NCBI GenBank assembly: GCA_965658225.1
Contig: CBFHRK010000002.1
Coordinates: 1-64,000, forward strand
Direction of reading: 5' to 3'
Origin: ECT2AJA-044 sp965658225
GTDB taxonomy: Bacteria > Bacteroidota > Bacteroidia > Flavobacteriales > ECT2AJA-044
DNA length: 64,000 nt
Part shown: piece after piece, positions 59,500-64,000 of the stretch
Layout of the letters: every line of letters begins with the position of its first letter
Position numbering within the stretch: position 1 is the first letter of the stretch
Notes under the pieces: model-generated
What the model saw: only the letters and a program-made list of their open reading frames with translations
What the model was told of the DNA's origin: nothing
The model's database searches: none
Made by a program: the position numbers and the translations under genes

Positions 59500-61578
59500 A
59501 TGAAGAAACTCGGATCGGTACTACTTGCCTTATTCTTTGTCGGTATTCTGAGCGTCTCCGCGCAAACTAAATACACTATACAAGCAGATCAGGCTTTCGA
59601 TGCCCAGCTATATGCCCAAGCGGCAGAGCTGTATAAAAAGGCCTCGTCCAAAGAAAAAGATCGTCAAATCAAAGAGGAAATTACCTGGCGAATGGCTGAA
59701 TGCTACCGCATGATGGGCGACTGGAGAAAAGCGGAGGGTTATTATACAAGAGCTATCAAACGTCGTTATCCAGACCCAGCGGCTAAATTATATTTGGCCG
59801 ACGTGCTTAAAGCACAAGGTGAATATGATGAAGCGATTATCGCTTACGAAGAATACCGCGAAGCTGCTCCATCAGATCCCCGTGGTCGCGAGGGGGTAGA
59901 AAGCTGTAAAAAAGCACTAGAATGGCTTGAAACACCATCTCGCTACGAGTTAGAGAACATCCGTGATTTCAATACTAAAGAAAATGATTTCGCTCCTTCT
60001 TGGGGAGATAAAGATCAAACGTCCATTATTTTTACTTCGCAACGTGAAGATGGTGCGGGAAAAGATATTGACGGATGGACGGATCAAGGTTTCATGGACC
60101 TTTATGAAAGTCATGAAGAACGCAAACGCGGCGGAAGAAGAAGTAGATCTGGAGCAGAAAATGAAGCACCTACGTGGTCGGTGCCAGCCCCACTTCCAAT
60201 TGAAATTAATACCAAGGCGCATGAAGGTTTCGCAACGGTAAATGAACGCGGTAATATGTTGTTTTTCACTCGTTGTGAAAATCAAAAGAACTCTGGATTC
60301 CTAGGATGCAGAATTTACGTGGCCCGTAAAAAAGGAAAATCATGGGGTGAACCCGAATTGGTCAATGTAGATGTAGATTCAACATCATCCATCGGACACC
60401 CATTCCTAATCGATGATGAAACGATGCTCATAGCCGCCGATCTTGGTGGCGATGGTGGTCGTGATCTTTATAAGCTTACGTATAATAAGAGAGGTCGTTC
60501 TTGGGGAACGCCAGAGAACCTCGGATCTACGATTAATACAGTCGGTTTCGAGGGTTATCCGTTCGTTCACAAAGACGGTTACTTGTATTTTACTTCTGAC
60601 GGCCATCCTGGAATGGGTGCTTGGGATATCTTCCGTGCTAAAATGAACAGCGACGGTTCGTTTGGAGAGGTTGAAAACATGAAGAGTCCGATTAATTCGA
60701 ACTCTGACGATTTCGCCTTAATTTTTAAGGGAGAAGAAGCAGCCAATGGATACATGACTTCAAACCGTGAAGATGGACGTGGAGGTGATGATATTTACCG
60801 TGTGCGATTAAAACCATTGCTCTATGCTTTGCAAGGAGTTGTTACCGATACCAAGTCGGGTCGCGCCATTGACCGCGTTACCGTAAAACTAGTTGGTAGT
60901 GACGGAGCGGCTTTGGAAACAACAACGGATGAAACGGGCGCTTATGCATTCGGAGCCGATCAGTTGGCAGAAGGAGTTAACTATACCTTGAACTTTGAAG
61001 CAAAAGATTACCTGACAAAATCGGGAAGTGTAACTACTGTGGGCATTCCACTTTCTGCATTTGAGGAATCTGGAGATGGATTTTTACATACCATCGAAAT
61101 GAACAAAGAGCTAGATCCAATTAGAAAGCCCATTGTGCTTCCTAAAATTGAGTATGACTTTAACAGTGCTGAACTCAGACCAGAGGCGATGGAGTCTCTA
61201 GATGGTTTAGTTGAGGTACTCGAAGACAACCCAAATATTACTATCGAGCTTCGTTCACATACGGATCATATTGGTAGTGACCCTGCTAACCAAGCACTTT
61301 CTCAACGTCGTGCTCAATCGTGTGTTGACTATCTAATTTCGAAAGGAATTGCCGAAGATCGTTTGGTGGCCGTCGGTATGGGAGAAAAAGAACCTTTCGT
61401 TATTGATGAAACGTATGCTGGACCTGATTACCTGAAAAATGGCGATCGCTTGACAGAGGCATTCATCAACAGATTGAAAAGAGATAATGGTGATGAAGCT
61501 GATGAAGTAGCGCGTCAGTTGAATCGTAGAACGGATTTCCAAGTAAAAAGCAGAAATTACGTTCCTAAGAACCAATAG
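59500..61578 (+). CDS. OmpA-family protein with TPR and PD40 repeats (PorE-like)
   Basis: About 692 residues from ATG 59500 with a signal peptide (VLLALFFVGILSVSAQ). Domain order: TPR helices at about residues 27-140 (YAQAAELYKKASSKEKD, ITWRMAECYRMMGDWRKAEG), PD40 beta-propeller strands at about 160-440 (DQTSIIFTSQREDG, FEGYPFVHKDGYLYFTSDG), a carboxypeptidase-regulatory-like domain (VVTDTKSGRAIDRVTVKLVG) and a C-terminal OmpA domain (LRSHTDHIGSDPANQALSQ, then RRAQSCVDYL) with the peptidoglycan-binding Asp and Arg. TPR-PD40-CRD-OmpA is the order of T9SS protein PorE. No lipobox is evident, unlike some PorE proteins, so the assignment is by domain plan. Confidence 0.82.
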   Translation: MKKLGSVLLALFFVGILSVSAQTKYTIQADQAFDAQLYAQAAELYKKASSKEKDRQIKEEITWRMAECYRMMGDWRKAEGYYTRAIKRRYPDPAAKLYLADVLKAQGEYDEAIIAYEEYREAAPSDPRGREGVESCKKALEWLETPSRYELENIRDFNTKENDFAPSWGDKDQTSIIFTSQREDGAGKDIDGWTDQGFMDLYESHEERKRGGRRSRSGAENEAPTWSVPAPLPIEINTKAHEGFATVNERGNMLFFTRCENQKNSGFLGCRIYVARKKGKSWGEPELVNVDVDSTSSIGHPFLIDDETMLIAADLGGDGGRDLYKLTYNKRGRSWGTPENLGSTINTVGFEGYPFVHKDGYLYFTSDGHPGMGAWDIFRAKMNSDGSFGEVENMKSPINSNSDDFALIFKGEEAANGYMTSNREDGRGGDDIYRVRLKPLLYALQGVVTDTKSGRAIDRVTVKLVGSDGAALETTTDETGAYAFGADQLAEGVNYTLNFEAKDYLTKSGSVTTVGIPLSAFEESGDGFLHTIEMNKELDPIRKPIVLPKIEYDFNSAELRPEAMESLDGLVEVLEDNPNITIELRSHTDHIGSDPANQALSQRRAQSCVDYLISKGIAEDRLVAVGMGEKEPFVIDETYAGPDYLKNGDRLTEAFINRLKRDNGDEADEVARQLNRRTDFQVKSRNYVPKNQ

Positions 61579-61598
61579 GTATTTTTGACAAAAAGAAT

Positions 61599-61634
61599 AA
61601 AGCGTCCCGGACAATTCCGGGATGCTTTTTTATT
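61599..61634 (+). terminator. Terminator after the PorE-like gene
   Basis: AAAGC-G-TCCCGGA pairs with TCCGGGA-T-GCTTT around CAAT, then a T run; it ends about 9 bp before the purM ATG. Confidence 0.88.
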
Positions 61635-61642
61635 TTACAGTA

Positions 61643-62812
61643 ATGAGTCAACAAGAAAGATACAATCAAAGAGGAGTGTCCGCATCGAAAGAGGATGTTC
61701 ACAAAGCCATTAAGAATATTGACAAAGGCCTTTTTCCAAAGGCTTTTTGTAAAATAATTCCCGATACCCTTACGGGCAGCGAAGAACATTGTATTGTCAT
61801 GCATGCGGATGGCGCCGGAACGAAATCGTCCTTAGCCTATTTATATTGGAAAGAGACCGGTGATGAGTCGGTGTGGAAAGGAATCGCCCAAGACGCACTG
61901 GTAATGAATCTCGACGATTTACTTTGTGTAGGCGCCGTGGATAATATTCTTCTCAGTTCAACCATCGGACGAAACAAAAACTTAATACCAGGCTCGGTAA
62001 TTAGCGCGCTTATTAACGGAACAGAAGAGTTACTTGCTCAGCTTCGTGAAAGCGGTATTGATATCATAAGTACGGGTGGCGAAACCGCAGATGTGGGTGA
62101 TTTAGTTCGCACCATTATCGTCGATTCTACGGTTACTTGTCGCATGCGCAGAGACGAAGTAATAAGTAATCACCGAATCGTTCCCGGAGATGTAATTGTC
62201 GGCATGGCTAGTTTTGGTCAAAGTACGTATGAATCCGCCTATAACGGCGGGATGGGCTCCAACGGCCTCACTTCCGCCCGTCACGATGTCTTCGGAAAAT
62301 ACCTCGCCCAAAAGTACCCGGAAAGCTTCGACCCTCAAGTTCCTAATGATCTAGTTTACTCGGGATCAAAAAAACTGACCGACCCAGTTGAGGGTGTTGA
62401 CGTAGACGCAGGAAAATTAGTGCTAGCACCTACGCGCACCTATGCTCCTGTGATTAAAAAAATCCTGGAGGAACGACGAAATCAAATACACGGAATGGTG
62501 CATTGCAGTGGTGGCGCCCAAACTAAAGTGCTCCACTTCGTTGACGATGTACATATCATAAAAGATAATTTATTCGATATTCCTCCGCTTTTTAGACTTA
62601 TTCAAGAAGAAAGCGGAACCGATTGGAAAGAGATGTACCAGGTGTTCAATATGGGGCACAGAATGGAGTTGTACGTTCCCGAAACAGAGGCAGAACGAAT
62701 AATTTCAATTTCTGAATCCTTCGGTATTCCAGCACAAATCGTCGGAAGAGTGGAAGAGGGTTCGAAACAACTCACCATTAAAAGTGAACATGGCACCTTC
62801 GTTTATCATTAA
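61643..62812 (+). CDS. purM: Phosphoribosylformylglycinamidine cyclo-ligase-type protein (PurM)
   Basis: About 389 residues from ATG 61643. PurM closes the imidazole ring of aminoimidazole ribotide with ATP in purine synthesis. Typical blocks are YNQRGVSASKEDVHKAI, MHADGAGTKSSLAYLYWKET, DDLLCVGAVDNILLSSTIGRN, ISTGGETADVGDLVRTIIVD, DVIVGMASFGQSTYES and NMGHRMELYVPE. It is longer than the E. coli enzyme, as in other Bacteroidota. It opens the purM-prfA-pyrF run. No promoter was found between the terminator and the start. Element 26 lies in it. Confidence 0.9.
   Translation: MSQQERYNQRGVSASKEDVHKAIKNIDKGLFPKAFCKIIPDTLTGSEEHCIVMHADGAGTKSSLAYLYWKETGDESVWKGIAQDALVMNLDDLLCVGAVDNILLSSTIGRNKNLIPGSVISALINGTEELLAQLRESGIDIISTGGETADVGDLVRTIIVDSTVTCRMRRDEVISNHRIVPGDVIVGMASFGQSTYESAYNGGMGSNGLTSARHDVFGKYLAQKYPESFDPQVPNDLVYSGSKKLTDPVEGVDVDAGKLVLAPTRTYAPVIKKILEERRNQIHGMVHCSGGAQTKVLHFVDDVHIIKDNLFDIPPLFRLIQEESGTDWKEMYQVFNMGHRMELYVPETEAERIISISESFGIPAQIVGRVEEGSKQLTIKSEHGTFVYH
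62235..62250 (+). repeat. Short palindromic element 26
   Basis: Arms CCGCC/GGCGG, loop TATAAC (6 nt), tail GATGG. Sense strand, in purM. Confidence 0.55.
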
Positions 62813-62818
62813 ATAAAT

Positions 62819-63907
62819 ATGGAGCTTTTAGAAAGACTAGACGGAATAAGTAGACGCTTTCACGATTTGGCAACGCAAATCAGTGATCCAGGCGTTATGG
62901 CCGATATGAAGCGCTATATAGACCTAAGTAAACAGTACAAAGAACTGGAACCTGTGGTTAAGGCAGCTGAAGAATACAAGAACCTGATTGAAGGTATAGA
63001 AGAAGCAAAGGCGATGCTCGAGTCGGAAACCGATCCCGAACTGCGAGAAATGGCCAAGATGGAACTCGACGAACTCGAACCTCAAGAAGAAGCCTGGACG
63101 GAAAGAATAAAAATTTTGCTGATCCCGAAAGATCCAGAAGACGCGAAGAATTCGGTCATGGAGATCCGAGCGGGAACTGGAGGAGACGAGGCAAGTCTGT
63201 TTGCCGGAGACTTATACCGGATGTATACCAAGTACGCCGAAAATGAAGGTTTCAAAACAGAGTTGGTTGACTATACAGAAGGCACAGCGGGTGGATTCAA
63301 AGAAATCATTTTCAACATTAATGGCGATGGTGCCTACGGTCTTTTCAAGTACGAATCCGGGGTTCACCGCGTCCAAAGGGTACCCGCCACGGAAACACAA
63401 GGTCGCGTGCATACATCTGCAGCAACGGTGGCCGTCCTGCCGGAGGCAGAAGAATTCGATGTTGACATCGATATGAACGACATTAAAAAGGAAACGTATT
63501 GCAGTTCGGGACCCGGAGGGCAATCGGTAAATACCACGTATTCAGCCGTGCGACTAACACATCAACCCACTGGAATTGTAGCTCAATGCCAAGATCAAAA
63601 ATCGCAAATCAAAAATTTCGACAAAGCCTTAAAAGTACTCCGCAGCCGTATTTACGAACGCGAACTACAAAAACATTTAGATGAAATTTCGAGTAAGCGA
63701 AAGACTATGGTAAGTACTGGTGATCGATCGGCGAAAATTAGAACCTATAATTTCCCGCAAGGGCGAGTAACCGATCATCGGATCAACTTAACTCTGTACA
63801 ACTTGGCGGAAGTTATGAACGGCGATTTAAAAAAGGTAAGCGACGAACTACAACTGGTCGAAAATGCCGAAAAAATGAAAGAAGGAAATCTGAACGAAGC
63901 AGTATGA
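62819..63907 (+). CDS. prfA: Peptide chain release factor 1
   Basis: 362 residues. It ends translation at UAA and UAG. The GGQ motif that triggers peptide release is at residues 233-235 (SSGPGGQSVNTTYSAVRLTH); the codon-reading PAT tripeptide is in RVQRVPATETQGRVHTSAAT. The N-terminal helical domain and MEIRAGTGGDEASLFAGDL are typical. It starts 6 bp after purM and its stop overlaps the pyrF start (ATGA). Confidence 0.97.
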   Translation: MELLERLDGISRRFHDLATQISDPGVMADMKRYIDLSKQYKELEPVVKAAEEYKNLIEGIEEAKAMLESETDPELREMAKMELDELEPQEEAWTERIKILLIPKDPEDAKNSVMEIRAGTGGDEASLFAGDLYRMYTKYAENEGFKTELVDYTEGTAGGFKEIIFNINGDGAYGLFKYESGVHRVQRVPATETQGRVHTSAATVAVLPEAEEFDVDIDMNDIKKETYCSSGPGGQSVNTTYSAVRLTHQPTGIVAQCQDQKSQIKNFDKALKVLRSRIYERELQKHLDEISSKRKTMVSTGDRSAKIRTYNFPQGRVTDHRINLTLYNLAEVMNGDLKKVSDELQLVENAEKMKEGNLNEAV

Positions 63908-64000
63908 CACGGGCAGAACTTGTTGAGCAAATACGTTTGAAAAAAAACTTTTTGTGCATTGGTCTGGATCCTGATCTAGATAAAATGCCGGATTCCGTTT
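63904..64000 (+). CDS. pyrF: Orotidine 5'-phosphate decarboxylase, N-terminal part (runs off the window)
   Basis: About 32 residues are visible, beginning MTRAELVEQIRLKKNFLCIG and then LDPDLDKMPDSV, the opening of the long (class 2) PyrF proteins that make UMP from OMP. The position after prfA agrees with gene order known in Flavobacteriia. The catalytic residues lie beyond the window. Confidence 0.82.
   Translation, partial: MTRAELVEQIRLKKNFLCIGLDPDLDKMPDSV

Noticed and set aside
67..62250. The short palindromes as intrinsic terminators or a CRISPR array
   Set aside because: No T run follows them, most are in the middle of genes, spacing is irregular over kilobases, and the repeat bases vary between copies.
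1..64000. tRNA, rRNA, insertion sequence or prophage genes
   Set aside because: No transposase, integrase or phage protein among the coding regions and no recognisable tRNA or rRNA sequence on either strand; a covariance search would be needed to exclude small RNAs.

Overview
The window looks like a chromosomal stretch of a member of the Bacteroidota, most likely Flavobacteriales. The evidence is promoters of the Bacteroidota type (TAnnTTTG at -7, no Shine-Dalgarno leaders), parts of the type IX secretion system (PorT, the plug protein, a PorE-like OmpA protein) with type A and type B cargo, the lipidated BamA-like protein TamL, fused SecDF, glutamine synthetase III, AccD without zinc ligands, and gene orders usual in that group (ubiE-porT, purM-prfA-pyrF, ftsB next to mutA-mutB). 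Na+-NQR suggests a sodium-based, probably marine, energy economy. Four runs of 98-100 N mark scaffold joins in a draft or metagenome-derived assembly. No insertion sequence, prophage, CRISPR array, tRNA or rRNA was seen.

Layout. 1-9.8 kb, mostly minus strand: the start of a TonB-dependent receptor, fbaB-accD, tamL, a divergent SpoU-type RNA methyltransferase, then ubiE-porT-barrel-EamA. 10-17 kb: a TonB_C-like periplasmic protein, then aminotransferase, heptose kinase, TrkH and an SLC12-type cotransporter in one tight minus-strand run. 17-28 kb: two small unknowns, then a long minus-strand operon pruA-ftsB-unknown-mutA-mutB-Zn ribbon-meaB (proline breakdown, cell division and the methylmalonyl-CoA mutase module), then apaG, a DUF3667 protein and the T9SS plug. 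28.4-35.6 kb: nqrABCDEF, apbE and a convergent NqrM-like gene. 35.6-39.7 kb: murB, two glycosyltransferases and ftsE. 39.8-46.7 kb: a 1032-residue TPR protein with a plugless outer-membrane barrel, then gyrB. 46.8-52.4 kb: type B T9SS cargo, mdh, a DCC protein and type A cargo. 52.6-64 kb: secDF, tatA, a Ca2+/Na+ antiporter, glnN, the PorE-like protein, purM, prfA and the start of pyrF.

Much of the content serves the cell envelope: export (SecDF, TatA, T9SS), outer-membrane assembly (TamL), envelope polymers (MurB, HldE-type kinase, glycosyltransferases) and ion-driven energetics (NQR, TrkH, SLC12, CaCA antiporter).

The most unusual signal is not a gene. At least 26 short hairpins of one form are scattered through the window, mostly inside coding sequences and mostly on the sense strand. 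The form is NNNCC-T(A/C)NC-GGNNN followed by GA, usually GAT. The three outer stem positions differ from copy to copy but stay complementary, and all three reading frames are used. This looks like a family of interspersed palindromic elements kept at the nucleic-acid level. I know of no description of it.
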